64,000 nt of DNA from an uncultured Bacteroidia bacterium. Its GTDB lineage: Bacteria > Bacteroidota > Bacteroidia > Bacteroidales > Prolixibacteraceae. The stretch is taken from NCBI GenBank assembly GCA_903918045.1, contig CAIXCY010000088.1:28340-92339 (forward strand). Direction: 5' to 3'. Positions 55,530 to 63,788 of the stretch are shown piece after piece (the stretch's first letter is position 1; every line of letters begins with the position of its first letter). A program made the translations under genes and the position numbers. The notes below the pieces were generated by a model, which worked only from the letters and a program-made list of their open reading frames with translations, was not told the DNA's origin and searched no databases.

Positions 55530-55943
55530 CTAGTTCATTAAATCAACATCTTTCCGTGCACTTTTAATCAGCGACTTAACTTTTTTGGATACCAGTCGTT
55601 TTTCAATTGAAGCTTTGGTAGGTTTTGTTTTATGACGCTTTTTTTGGGGTATAAGCGCCTTTTCAAGAAGTAGGTAGAACTTCTCAATAACTTTCTCCTT
55701 ATTTTTCAACTGTGAGCGGTCGGTCTGTGCTATCAGGACCAGTTCACCAGATTTATTGATTTTATTGAAGAGTTTATCACCAATGATGATTTTTTCATCA
55801 TCGGTTAACAGGGCTGAACTGGCGATATTAAACCGCAGTTCGACCTTTGAACTCACCTTGTTCACATTTTGTCCCCCGGGCCCGCTGCTGCGTGAGGCCT
55901 GAAAAACAAACTCATCCTGAAAATTTCGTTCACGAAAGTCCAT
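55530..55943 (-). CDS. arfB: Alternative ribosome-rescue factor ArfB (YaeJ)
   Basis: A 137-aa peptidyl-tRNA hydrolase. The GGQ motif lies at 23-25 in SSGPGGQNVNKVSSKVEL, and the C-terminus is a basic tail (KKRHKTKPTKASIEKR) that enters the empty mRNA channel of stalled ribosomes. The size is right for ArfB and too small for RF1/RF2. It lies 12 bases after the yoeB toxin gene. Confidence 0.93.
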   Translation of the reverse strand: MDFRERNFQDEFVFQASRSSGPGGQNVNKVSSKVELRFNIASSALLTDDEKIIIGDKLFNKINKSGELVLIAQTDRSQLKNKEKVIEKFYLLLEKALIPQKKRHKTKPTKASIEKRLVSKKVKSLIKSARKDVDLMN

Positions 55944-55955
55944 AAATAGATTTGG

Positions 55956-56213
55956 TTATTCGTAATGGAACCGACACTTGACTATAAGAATCTCATCTGT
56001 CTTTATCTGATAAATCAACCGATGCTCCTGGTTTATCCGTCGTGACCAAAATCCTGTATATTTAAATTTCAAGGGCTCTGGACTACCTTTTCCGGAAAAT
56101 GGATTTCTCGAAATTTCTTTAAGTAGTTCATTGATTTTATTGGCCATTTTCTTATCCGTTTTCTGCCAATAAAGATAGTCCTCCCACGATTCGTCAACAA
56201 ATACATATTTCAT
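55956..56213 (-). CDS. yoeB: YoeB-type toxin (Txe/YoeB family mRNA interferase)
   Basis: An 85-aa RelE-fold toxin that cuts mRNA on the ribosome. It aligns with E. coli YoeB over its length; the catalytic residues E46, R65 and H83 are at the same numbers, and the C-terminus reads CRFHYE. It starts one base after the antitoxin stop. The arfB gene, which rescues ribosomes left on cut mRNA, is next, which is a suggestive pairing. Confidence 0.93.
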   Translation of the reverse strand: MKYVFVDESWEDYLYWQKTDKKMANKINELLKEISRNPFSGKGSPEPLKFKYTGFWSRRINQEHRLIYQIKTDEILIVKCRFHYE

Positions 56214-56214
56214 T

Positions 56215-56469
56215 TCAAGGTTCGATAAGTTCCTTTACGAAAGAATTTCCTTTGCTAAATTTTTCGATGGCTGAATCGAGTCTGTTTTCGTTTCGTTTGG
56301 AACTTAGCTCATGATTGGTAGCGCAAAGCGAATTATATTCATGTAATGACATAATAACCACCCCATTATCTTTACCTCTGCTTATAATCAGCGTCTCGAA
56401 ATTCTCAGTCACCTTGTCAAAATACTTTTTGATATCACGTCTAAAATCGGAAATTGAAGTTGTAAGCAT
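56215..56469 (-). CDS. yefM: YefM-type antitoxin (Phd/YefM family)
   Basis: An 84-aa antitoxin starting at ATG 56469; a longer frame from 56511 would read through the operator and is unlikely. The N-terminal DNA-binding part (TTSISDFRRDIKKYFDKV) and the motif ISRGKDNGVVIMSLHEYNSL are typical. The acidic C-terminus should wrap YoeB. It probably represses its own operon through the TGTACA sites just upstream. Confidence 0.92.
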   Translation of the reverse strand: MLTTSISDFRRDIKKYFDKVTENFETLIISRGKDNGVVIMSLHEYNSLCATNHELSSKRNENRLDSAIEKFSKGNSFVKELIEP

Positions 56470-56480
56470 ATTGTTAGAAT

Positions 56481-56510
56481 TGTACGAAATGATGTACAAA
56501 TATATGTACA
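56481..56510 (-). promoter_or_regulatory. YefM-YoeB operator with three TGTAC sites
   Basis: TGTAC occurs at 56481, 56493 and 56505, each 12 bases apart; the last two are full TGTACA palindromes. Published work on the E. coli yefM-yoeB operator describes TGTACA cores with 12-bp centre-to-centre spacing, so this is a close match. It lies 12-41 bases upstream of the antitoxin start. Confidence 0.75.
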
Positions 56511-56567
56511 AAATTCATTCCTATATTCACATTGATAAATTTTATTTTTTGGTTGTAAAAAGTGGGT

Positions 56568-56575
56568 TAATTTTG
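56568..56575 (+). promoter_or_regulatory. Candidate -7 element for ung
   Basis: TAATTTTG fits TAnnTTTG, with TTTG 16 bases upstream (56548-56551). A start site near 56583 would favour the ATG at 56620 over the GTG at 56587. Confidence 0.4.
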
Positions 56576-56619
56576 AGCTTTAAATAGTGGAACAAACATC
56601 AAATACTATTCCTGAAAAC

Positions 56620-57282
56620 ATGGATATAAAAATAGAACCGGGCTGGAAAGAGCACTTAAAGGATGAGTTTGAGAAATCCTACTTTACCGATTTAACTCGT
56701 TTTGTGAGATCAGAATATGAAACTCAACGGATCTATCCTCCCGGAAAACTGATCTTTAATGCGTTCGAAAAATATCCGTTTGGCAAGACAAAGGTGGTCA
56801 TCCTGGGGCAGGATCCCTATCATGAACCCGGACAGGCACATGGTCTTTGCTTTTCGGTTCCCGACGGTGTGAGCTTCCCCCCTTCCCTACAAAATATATT
56901 CAAAGAGATTCAAAATGACCTCGGAATTCCGGTTCCCAAATCAGGAAATCTTGAGCGATGGGCCGAACAAGGGGTGTTCCTCCTCAATGCCACACTTACT
57001 GTAAGGGCTCACCAGGCAGGTTCGCACCAGAAAAAAGGATGGGAGACTTTTACCGATAAGGTGATTGAAGTGCTGAGCAATTCTCAGGACCACCTCGTAT
57101 TTATACTTTGGGGTGCCTACGCACAACGCAAAGGGGAGCTCATTAACGGAACCAAACATCTGGTTCTGAAATCGGTCCACCCCTCTCCGTTATCGGCTCA
57201 CCGGGGATTCTTCGGCAATCACCAGTTTAGCAAAACCAATGAATACCTGATCAATCACGGAAAAGAACCTGTTAACTGGTAA
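56620..57282 (+). CDS. ung: Uracil-DNA glycosylase (family 1)
   Basis: A 220-aa enzyme from the ATG at 56620; a GTG at 56587 would add 11 residues not expected in the family. The catalytic loop is [13 protein letters not shown] with D65, and the DNA-intercalation loop is [10 protein letters not shown]. It removes uracil from DNA in base excision repair. Confidence 0.95.
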   Translation: MDIKIEPGWKEHLKDEFEKSYFTDLTRFVRSEYETQRIYPPGKLIFNAFEKYPFGKTKVVILGQDPYHEPGQAHGLCFSVPDGVSFPPSLQNIFKEIQNDLGIPVPKSGNLERWAEQGVFLLNATLTVRAHQAGSHQKKGWETFTDKVIEVLSNSQDHLVFILWGAYAQRKGELINGTKHLVLKSVHPSPLSAHRGFFGNHQFSKTNEYLINHGKEPVNW

Positions 57283-57285
57283 ATC

Positions 57286-57579
57286 TCAGGTCAATTTATT
57301 GAGCAGTATTACCGACAGCTCTTTCGTGACGATTTTTCCGAATGCATTCGCTGCTGACAAAAAATGGGGGGTATTGAGATGTGCATCGAGATGCTCTTTA
57401 CTTTGCCAGTTTTCGATAAAAGTGAACTTTCCGGGGTTCGTAACGTCCTGGTAAAGGTCGTAACTGATGCACCCCTCCTCTTTGCGGGTTGGTTCAATCA
57501 GTCCAAGACATACTTCTTTCAATTCTTCAGCCCTCTCGGAAGAGGTTTCGGCTATTGCCACAACATTTATTGTACTCAT
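57286..57579 (-). CDS. Antibiotic biosynthesis monooxygenase-family protein (YgiN-like)
   Basis: A 97-aa dimeric ABM-fold protein. The pattern INVVAIAETSSERAEELKEV, PTRKEEGCISYDLYQD and FIENWQSKEHLDAHLNTPHF is that of small quinol monooxygenases such as YgiN. The gene converges with ung, with only 3 bases between the stops. Confidence 0.87.
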   Translation of the reverse strand: MSTINVVAIAETSSERAEELKEVCLGLIEPTRKEEGCISYDLYQDVTNPGKFTFIENWQSKEHLDAHLNTPHFLSAANAFGKIVTKELSVILLNKLT

Positions 57580-57611
57580 AATAATTATATAAAAATTTGA
57601 ATTGTTTTTAA

Positions 57612-57729
57612 AATTCCGAAGGAATTATATGTTTATAGAATTCGATTCAATGAACGCAACTTGTGACTCCGGAGTCACACAACCAATATTTGTCCGATTT
57701 TCTATAAACATGTGACCTCTTTGAGGTCA
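57612..57729. repeat. Nested palindromic element of about 120 bp
   Basis: Four dyads lie in 118 bases: aattcc-gaa-ggaatt (57612-57626); an outer 12-bp inverted pair (57629-57640 with 57700-57711); inside it a perfect 18-bp palindrome tgtgactccggagtcaca (57662-57679); and tgacctc-ttt-gaggtca (57713-57729). No coding potential. The layout is that of a REP- or MITE-like element or a structured RNA. Confidence 0.65.
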
Positions 57730-57794
57730 TCCAAACAACAGATTGGATATTAGTCACCTATAAAAAACCAACCTCTCAAAAATATTTTAAAAAT

Positions 57795-58511
57795 TCATCC
57801 AAGAAATTTCTCTGCCTCAACGATCTGATCAGGTTTTCCCAGATCCATCCAAAGGGTCGATTGGTCAGGATAACCGATTATTGGATACTCCTTGGCCAGC
57901 CGCAGGTAGAGCGGGATCAGTGAAAAGGAACCTGTCTCGGTGATCAGCTTAAAAATTTCCGGGTCAATCAACTGGATTCCGCTAAATGCAAATAAGTTGG
58001 ATTCACCACCAGTTCGCGATTTAATCTCTTCACCTGTCTTGATATTTCTCCACCCCGTGAGTTGCATCAATTCATCAAAGACAAGATACCGTGCAGTTTT
58101 CCGGTCGCGTACAGCCAGTGTGGCCAACCCTCCCCTTTTGTGATGATATTGAAGGAATAAATTTAAGTCCAGATTACTCAGAACATCGACATTGTAGACA
58201 AGGAAGGTCTGGTCACCTTTGAGCCATGGAGCGGCCTTTAAAATACCACCGCCGGTATCCAGCAGCTGATCACGCTCATCAGAAATGGTGATGTTTAACC
58301 CGAAATTCTGATTAACCTTCAGAAATCGGATAATCTGATCTCCAAAATGGTGTATATTAATTACCAGATCGTTATAACCCGCACTGCTTACTTTCTCAAT
58401 AGCCCACTGAAGTAATGTCTTGCCTGCGACCTCCACAAGTGCTTTTGGACGATCCGCGGTATAGGGATAAAGCCGGGTCCCCAGACCTGCAGCAAAAATC
58501 ATTGCCTTCAT
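57795..58511 (-). CDS. murU: Nucleotidyltransferase, MurU-like
   Basis: A 238-aa NDP-sugar pyrophosphorylase fold protein: AAGLGTRLYPYTADRPKALVEV with the GxGTR loop and conserved KAL(V)xV, then the metal-binding YNVDVLS. MurU converts MurNAc-1-phosphate to UDP-MurNAc in cell-wall recycling. The neighbouring AmgK-RapZ gene, whose kinase part would make MurNAc-1-phosphate, supports MurU over other pyrophosphorylases. It lies on the same strand, with the small zinc-ribbon gene between. Confidence 0.85.
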   Translation of the reverse strand: MKAMIFAAGLGTRLYPYTADRPKALVEVAGKTLLQWAIEKVSSAGYNDLVINIHHFGDQIIRFLKVNQNFGLNITISDERDQLLDTGGGILKAAPWLKGDQTFLVYNVDVLSNLDLNLFLQYHHKRGGLATLAVRDRKTARYLVFDELMQLTGWRNIKTGEEIKSRTGGESNLFAFSGIQLIDPEIFKLITETGSFSLIPLYLRLAKEYPIIGYPDQSTLWMDLGKPDQIVEAEKFLG

Positions 58512-58609
58512 CCTAATAGTATTATCATGTTATCTTCGCTATGGGACAATATCTGAAATATCATCTATCTACAAACCATTTAAACCTCTTCCTAAAAGTC
58601 TTATAATCC

Positions 58610-58732
58610 TTATACCTCCTTTGGCTTACAAACCTGTTTTTCTTTTATTGACAGGCGCCCGCACTTTTTGCATTCAAATTTTGGTGCCTCAGGTTTTTCG
58701 TAGTCCTTCTTTTCGCAACGTTTCTTTGACAT
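58610..58732 (-). CDS. 40-aa zinc-ribbon-like microprotein
   Basis: A small complete frame of 40 codons: it opens with MSKKRCEKKDY, has a CKKCGRL knuckle at 21-27 and a further cysteine at 35, and ends in CKPKEV. Cysteines C6, C21, C24 and C35 could bind one zinc. It lies between murU and amgK-rapZ on the same strand and is preceded by an AT-rich leader. Its lysine-rich, cysteine-paired make-up is unlikely by chance. Function unknown; contact with nucleic acid or the fused kinase is a guess. Confidence 0.65.
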   Translation of the reverse strand: MSKKRCEKKDYEKPEAPKFECKKCGRLSIKEKQVCKPKEV

Positions 58733-58837
58733 CTTTTATCAATTTATTTGAAAGAAGATTAAATACCAGTACATCTTTCAATGTTTTTTTGGGAAGGGGT
58801 GTTAATGATACATGTCCTGAATATTTACCATTATTCA

Positions 58838-60271
58838 TTAACCATTAATATCTTGCTCCCGGTGATGAATAACAACCCGCACAGGATATTTGTTTCTCAG
58901 GTAGGCAGCCATCCTTTCCGCAGAATATACCGAACGATGCTGGCCGCCGGTACACCCAAAACATACACAAAGATGGGTAAACCTCCGATCCAGGTACTTT
59001 TCGACAGTCCGTTCCACCACAGAAAAAATTGGGTGGAGGAAATCCTCCATATCTGAATCTTCCTCAAAGAATCTGATTACAGCTTCGTCCTTTCCTGTCT
59101 GTGATTTGTACTGTTCATATCTTCCAGGATTTCTAACAGAGCGGCAATCGAACACAAATCCGCCGCCATTGCCGGAGGTGTCGGCGGGATAACCTTTTTT
59201 AAAGGAGAAACTTGTAATATCAACAGTAAGTATATCCTGCCTGGGAGCAATACTTTTAAGTATTTGAGCTTCCGGAAGTGATTTCAGTACTTTAATGAGC
59301 TCAGGCAGATCAACTGGCAGATTAACTTTTTGAAGTACAATTTCAAGATTGTTTAAGGCGAACGGAATACTTTTAAGAAAATGCTCCTTCTTTTCGTAAA
59401 AACCCCTGAAACCGTAGGCGCCCATGGCCTGCATCATCCGAATTAAGACATAGCCATAAAAATACTGGAGAAACTCTTTACGGTCCACAGGATGTATCAC
59501 CTCAAGTTCCTCAAGATACTCGTCAATCAACAGCTCTCTGACCTGTTCCGGGATATCGGCTTTTGAATCGTATAATAGCGAAGCGAGATCATACTGTAAT
59601 GCCCCCTGCCGTCCACCCTGATAATCAATAAACCACGGTTCATTATCGCGAAGCATGATGTTTCGGCTCTGAAAATCACGAAACATAAAGAAGGTGCTCT
59701 CTGCTTTTAACAGATAATCGGTAAAGGTTGTAAAATCGTCTTCGAGGAGTTGCTCGTTAAAGGATATTTTAGCCAGTTTTAGAAAATAGTACTTAAAATA
59801 GTTCAGGTCCCACATCATCGATTGCCGGTCAAAGGCATTGCGGGGATAACAGAAATCATAATTCAGATCCTTTCCTGCAACAATTTGAATTCTAGGAAGT
59901 TCCCGGATTACCTTGCGATAAATGCGAATGATTTTATCCGAAAACCCCTCCGATTCACGGACTGAGCTCAGGAAGCTAAAAAGGGTTTCATTACCCAGAT
60001 CTTCCTGAATATAAGTACATTCAGCGGGATTATAGTCATAGATCTCAGGGACGTTGATCCCCTTTAATTTGAAATGCCTGGAAAACTCAATAAATGCGTT
60101 GTTTTCCTTCACATCGTCATTCCATGTTCCAATGGCATTAAAATGCGGACTTGTGAGCCGGATATATTCGCGGTAAGATCCCGAAGGGGGTAATATTTCA
60201 ATTGTAATTCGCTCTTCCTGAAATCTTTTCTTAAAAAGGTCAACTAAATCTTGCTGAGTATTCTTTTTCAA
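58838..60271 (-). CDS. AmgK-like sugar kinase fused to RapZ C-terminal domain
   Basis: A 477-aa two-domain protein. Residues 1-330 are an aminoglycoside phosphotransferase-type kinase with the catalytic loop FRDFQSRNIM and the metal-binding WFIDYQGGR; AmgK members phosphorylate MurNAc at C1. Residues 345-477 resemble the RapZ C-terminal half: FKKGYP, GGGFVFDCRSVRNPG and CFGCTGGQHRSVY, the ligand-binding part. RapZ senses GlcN6P and regulates glmS through small RNA in E. coli; its N-terminal P-loop domain is absent here. The fusion suggests amino-sugar sensing coupled to recycling. Confidence 0.85.
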   Translation of the reverse strand: MKKNTQQDLVDLFKKRFQEERITIEILPPSGSYREYIRLTSPHFNAIGTWNDDVKENNAFIEFSRHFKLKGINVPEIYDYNPAECTYIQEDLGNETLFSFLSSVRESEGFSDKIIRIYRKVIRELPRIQIVAGKDLNYDFCYPRNAFDRQSMMWDLNYFKYYFLKLAKISFNEQLLEDDFTTFTDYLLKAESTFFMFRDFQSRNIMLRDNEPWFIDYQGGRQGALQYDLASLLYDSKADIPEQVRELLIDEYLEELEVIHPVDRKEFLQYFYGYVLIRMMQAMGAYGFRGFYEKKEHFLKSIPFALNNLEIVLQKVNLPVDLPELIKVLKSLPEAQILKSIAPRQDILTVDITSFSFKKGYPADTSGNGGGFVFDCRSVRNPGRYEQYKSQTGKDEAVIRFFEEDSDMEDFLHPIFSVVERTVEKYLDRRFTHLCVCFGCTGGQHRSVYSAERMAAYLRNKYPVRVVIHHREQDING

Positions 60272-60294
60272 AGTTGCTATGTATTACATCTGCA

Positions 60295-60302
60295 CAAATA
60301 TA
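60295..60302 (-). promoter_or_regulatory. Candidate -7 element for amgK-rapZ
   Basis: On the minus strand TATATTTG matches TAnnTTTG and lies 24 bases upstream of the start codon at 60271. The -33 box is poor. Confidence 0.35.
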
Positions 60303-60406
60303 AATCAGTGTGAATTAATAAAAGCTATCTCAGGATTAAAATATCTGTTTAACTTCATACTTTTATAAGGACTTTAAAAAATTCAGGTAATTTGACTTCA
60401 AATAAT

Positions 60407-60757
60407 ATGAAAAATAATCAAAAACAACAGCTTGCAGTAGTTTGGGCAAGTGGTGACGTTGAAGTTGCAGAAAAAGTATGTTTGATGTATACCCACAATG
60501 CCTCCCTACAATGGTGGTTTGATGAGGTTGTTCTGATTGTCTGGGGGCCATCTGCAAAACTACTTTCTGAAAATGTAATTCTGCAGGAGAAAGTGACAAA
60601 GATGATTGCTGATGGGGTTAAATTGGAAGCGTGCCGTGCTTGCGCAAATATGTATGGTGTTTCAGATCAGCTCAGCGCCCTGGGAATTGAGGTGAAAGGG
60701 ATGGGCTCAGTGTTGTCGAACTACCTTAAAGAAGGATGGAAAGTACTGACTTTTTGA
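60407..60757 (+). CDS. DsrE-family protein
   Basis: A 116-aa protein from ATG 60407 (a TTG at 60392 gives five more residues). The DsrE pattern is seen in LAVVWASGDVEVAEKVCLMYTHN with a helix, VVLIVWGPSAKLL, then CRACANMYGVSDQLSALGIEV. DsrE-like proteins take part in sulfur relay or act as small cytoplasmic carriers. C-containing CRAC might be the reactive site. Confidence 0.82.
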   Translation: MKNNQKQQLAVVWASGDVEVAEKVCLMYTHNASLQWWFDEVVLIVWGPSAKLLSENVILQEKVTKMIADGVKLEACRACANMYGVSDQLSALGIEVKGMGSVLSNYLKEGWKVLTF

Positions 60758-60821
60758 AGGTTTCAGTACACGATGGCGCTATTGTCCAGTACCAAAATCA
60801 CAGGTGTATCAATAAATCAGC

Positions 60822-60851
60822 AAAAAAAAGCTGCCCCGGAATAGGACAGCT
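60822..60851 (-). terminator. Terminator of the rpsF-rpsR-rplI operon
   Basis: On the minus strand AGCTGTCC pairs with GGGGCAGCT (one bulge) and is followed by eight T, 50 bases after the rplI stop. A good intrinsic terminator. Confidence 0.75.
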
Positions 60852-60900
60852 CTTGATCTGTTTGAAAATGTCGAAGAATTATTTTTATAAAAAATTCTGT

Positions 60901-61347
60901 TTATTCTGCGATAACTTCGAATTCGAAATCGACAACTACATCACGATGGAATTTCACCCGTGCGGTATGTTTACCAATCTCTTTGATCGAATCTTCCTTA
61001 ATAAGGATTTGTTTGCGATCCACTTCGAACCCTTTTTCTCTAAGCGCTTCTGCTACCTGAATGTTATTCACAGAACCGAATATCTTACCGGTGGTGCTTG
61101 TTTTAGCTCCAACTGTAATTACGATTGCTTTGAGCTTTTCAGCTAAGCCAAGTGCTTCATCTTTCAGTTTCGCCTCTTTATGAGCGCGCTGTTTTTGATT
61201 CTCGGCAAGTACCTTCTTTGCAGAAGAGGTTGCCAATACCGCTAATCTCTGGGGGATCAGGTAATTACGTGCGTAACCGTCTTTAACAACAACACTATCG
61301 TCTTTGCTACCCAGATTTGTTACGTCTTGAAGAAGAATGATATCCAT
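60901..61347 (-). CDS. rplI: 50S ribosomal protein bL9
   Basis: A 148-aa protein with the N-terminal signature MDIILLQDVTNLGSKDD and KDGYARNYLIPQRLA, typical of bL9, and a C-terminal domain joined by a long helix. It is the third gene of the rpsF-rpsR-rplI operon and ends before a terminator. Confidence 0.97.
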   Translation of the reverse strand: MDIILLQDVTNLGSKDDSVVVKDGYARNYLIPQRLAVLATSSAKKVLAENQKQRAHKEAKLKDEALGLAEKLKAIVITVGAKTSTTGKIFGSVNNIQVAEALREKGFEVDRKQILIKEDSIKEIGKHTARVKFHRDVVVDFEFEVIAE

Positions 61348-61365
61348 TTTTGTATCTCCTAATTA

Positions 61366-61635
61366 TTATTTCATCAAATCTGTTACATAAGGCAGCAACG
61401 CAATCATCCTTGCGCGTTTTACAGCCTGTGATACTTTACGCTGATACTTCAGGGAAGTACCGGTAAGACGACGTGGCAGGATTTTACCCTGTTCGTTTAA
61501 GAATTTCTTTAAAAATTCTGGATCCTTGTAATCGACATAACGGATACCTGATTTTTTAAACCGGCAATACTTTTTCTTCTTTACCTCAACCGATGGGGGT
61601 GTAAGGTATCTGATTTCACTTGAATTGGTGGTCAT
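61366..61635 (-). CDS. rpsR: 30S ribosomal protein bS18
   Basis: An 89-aa protein with [19 protein letters not shown] and [17 protein letters not shown], the S18 signature. It lies between rpsF and rplI with spacers of 3 and 18 bases. Confidence 0.97.
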   Translation of the reverse strand: MTTNSSEIRYLTPPSVEVKKKKYCRFKKSGIRYVDYKDPEFLKKFLNEQGKILPRRLTGTSLKYQRKVSQAVKRARMIALLPYVTDLMK

Positions 61636-61638
61636 GAC

Positions 61639-61992
61639 TTAGTTCTCCTTTTGAGTTTTTGCATTTACCTTCTTTTTTCTCTTATCACTGTACTCAGTGG
61701 CGTATTTATCCAGTTTCAATGTAATAAAACGGATGATACGTTCGTCACGACGGTACTCGGTTTCAAGTTTACCTATGAAAGCCGGATTAGCCTTGAATTC
61801 GAAAAGATGATAAAATCCTGTCGATTTCTTCTGGATGGGGTAGGCCAATTTCTTAAGACCCCAATGTTCTTCATGGATAAGTTCGCTACCACTGGCAACG
61901 ATCAGATCCTTGAACTTTCCTACCGCTTCCTTTATCTGAGCTTCAGATAAAACGGGAGTAGCAATGAAAACGGTTTCGTACTGGTTCAACAT
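61639..61992 (-). CDS. rpsF: 30S ribosomal protein bS6
   Basis: A 117-aa protein starting at ATG 61992 ([19 protein letters not shown]); a longer frame from 62019 adds nine residues foreign to S6. The motif [14 protein letters not shown] is typical. It is the first gene of the operon, with a good Bacteroidota promoter at 62044-62074. Confidence 0.96.
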   Translation of the reverse strand: MLNQYETVFIATPVLSEAQIKEAVGKFKDLIVASGSELIHEEHWGLKKLAYPIQKKSTGFYHLFEFKANPAFIGKLETEYRRDERIIRFITLKLDKYATEYSDKRKKKVNAKTQKEN

Positions 61993-62043
61993 ACTTTTTA
62001 AAGTTTTTACATTAAACAATTATTACTCTATAAATGAGTGGCG

Positions 62044-62074
62044 CAAAAGTAGTAACATTTTTGTTCATTACAAA
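62044..62074 (-). promoter_or_regulatory. Promoter of the rpsF operon (TTTG-N19-TACTTTTG)
   Basis: Read on the minus strand, TTTG (62074-62071) is followed after exactly 19 bases by TACTTTTG (62051-62044). This is a full match to the Bacteroidota consensus and lies about 52 bases before the rpsF start. Confidence 0.8.
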
Positions 62075-62092
62075 CACCTTTCGGATAAAATA

Positions 62093-62738
62093 TACGATTA
62101 TATTTATACACTTAATTGGTTAATGGATAATGGTTAATGACTAAATAGAGGTAACCCGGAAATCCTTCATTCTATGTTGGCCAAAGTTTTGCTGACTTTA
62201 TGGAATTCAAAATAACAATTGATCTGCCCAATCGCCGAATTAGCGGATTTAGCCAAAGCAAAAAGAGCCGACCACACTGGCCGGCTCTTTTGATTGTTTA
62301 GTTAGAAACGAATTATAGTCTTAGTAAAAGTCCAAAAATCACCATTTATTTTTCATTTAAGCGTCGGCTAAGGTAATTGATTTTATTAAAAAATGTTAAT
62401 TGTTGTTAGTGTACATTAATAAATGGTTAATAAAGTTGCGGATGGCAATCAATTATAAGGTTGATAACTAAAAGATTGAATCACTATTTTTAGAAACATG
62501 TTTTACAGCATGTTTCAGTTTTTATTTGATACATTTAAGATCAATTTGTGCAAAAACCTGGCATAAATAGCCGTTAAAATATTGATTATCTAATATTTAA
62601 CTATTCATATATTACATATTTTAAAAAATCAGGGAAATTTACTCTCAATCCTTAAAATTTTTGCCTCAAGTGATATTCCTTAGGTTTCGTGAAATAAAAA
62701 TTGTCTTAATTTGCTTTTGAAAAACTAAATCATTTAAG
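62093..62738. other. Gene-poor gap with two hairpins and no ORF
   Basis: A 646-base gap. It holds ttaatggttaatg-type repeats (62110-62140), a 10-bp stem (62261-62270 with 62282-62291) flanked by A- and T-runs, and an 8-bp perfect stem (62493-62500 with 62509-62516) followed by agtttttattt. Both hairpins look like intrinsic terminators, yet no gene ends at them. A small RNA on either strand is possible; I cannot name one. Confidence 0.45.
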
Positions 62739-63773
62739 ATGAAGGCAATCAGAAAAATGGAACCGACAAAGGGTCTTTGGATGGAGGAGGTACCGGTTCC
62801 ACAACCAGGTGTAAATGAGGTTTTAATTAAAATCTCAAAATCAGCTATTTGCGGAACTGACCTGCACATCTATAAGTGGGATGCCTGGGCTCAGAAGACC
62901 ATTAAAACGCCAATGACTATTGGTCACGAATATGTGGGAACCGTTGTAGGTATCGGCGATGAGGTGACGAAAATCCATCTTGGGGAAAGGGTTACTGTCG
63001 AAGGGCACATTGCTTGCGGGTTTTGCCGAAATTGCCGACGCGGACGGCGTCATATCTGCGATCATACCGTTGGAATAGGCGTTAACCGTGACGGAGGTTT
63101 TGCGGAATATGTTTGCGTTCCGGCAGAAAATGTACTTTATATTGATGAACGGATACCAGATGAGATCGTCTCAATCATGGACCCTTTGGGAAATGCAACC
63201 CACACCGCTCTATCTTTCCCTTTGATCGGAGAAGATGTTCTGGTGACCGGAGCAGGAGGACCTATCGGCTGCATGGCAATCGCGGTCTGCCGATTTGTGG
63301 GGGCACGCAACGTGGTTGGTTCGGAGACAGTCCCCTATCGCCGTGAACTTGCCCGGAAAATGGGTGCAACTTTAGTGATTGACCCGATGAAGGACGATAT
63401 TGCTTCTGCCATGAGGCAGGTTGGAATGGTTGCAGGTTTCGATATCGGACTCGAAGTTTCTGGTTCACCAGTTGCCTTCGATTCGATGATTAAAAGTATG
63501 TACAATGGCGGGAAAATCTCATTACTCGGCATTTTACCGGATACTACCCAGATTGAATGGGATAAGGTAATTTTTAAAGGACTAACACTGAAAGGGATAT
63601 ATGGCCGCGAGATGTACGAGACCTGGTATAAAATGGAGAAGATGCTCCTTTCCGGTCTCGATATTTCACCCGTGATCACCCACCGGTTTCATTATACCGA
63701 ATTCCAAAAGGCCTTTGATATTATGGAGGAAGGGAATTGTGGTAAAATCATTCTCGATTGGGGAAATGAATAA
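62739..63773 (+). CDS. tdh: L-threonine 3-dehydrogenase
   Basis: A 344-aa zinc-dependent MDR enzyme aligning along its length with E. coli Tdh: AICGTDLHIYKWD (catalytic zinc C38), GHEYVG (H63, E64), the structural zinc cysteines C93, C96, C99 and C107, GVNRDGGFAEY, and IYGREMYETWYKM. It oxidises threonine to 2-amino-3-ketobutyrate. The NAD loop reads GAGGPIG, with one more glycine than the usual GAGPIG; whether this alters cofactor use is unknown. Confidence 0.94.
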   Translation: MKAIRKMEPTKGLWMEEVPVPQPGVNEVLIKISKSAICGTDLHIYKWDAWAQKTIKTPMTIGHEYVGTVVGIGDEVTKIHLGERVTVEGHIACGFCRNCRRGRRHICDHTVGIGVNRDGGFAEYVCVPAENVLYIDERIPDEIVSIMDPLGNATHTALSFPLIGEDVLVTGAGGPIGCMAIAVCRFVGARNVVGSETVPYRRELARKMGATLVIDPMKDDIASAMRQVGMVAGFDIGLEVSGSPVAFDSMIKSMYNGGKISLLGILPDTTQIEWDKVIFKGLTLKGIYGREMYETWYKMEKMLLSGLDISPVITHRFHYTEFQKAFDIMEEGNCGKIILDWGNE

Positions 63774-63788
63774 AAATGCAGTAGGCGG

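Noticed and set aside
55333..55541. Open minus-strand frame of about 69 codons after arfB (reads LPIKSLKGKSIIMLNERR)
   Set aside because: It has no start codon near its beginning and no recognisable family; it could be a gene scrap but support is too thin to list.
60736..61146. 136-aa plus-strand ORF
   Set aside because: It is antisense to rplI over most of its length and crosses the operon terminator.
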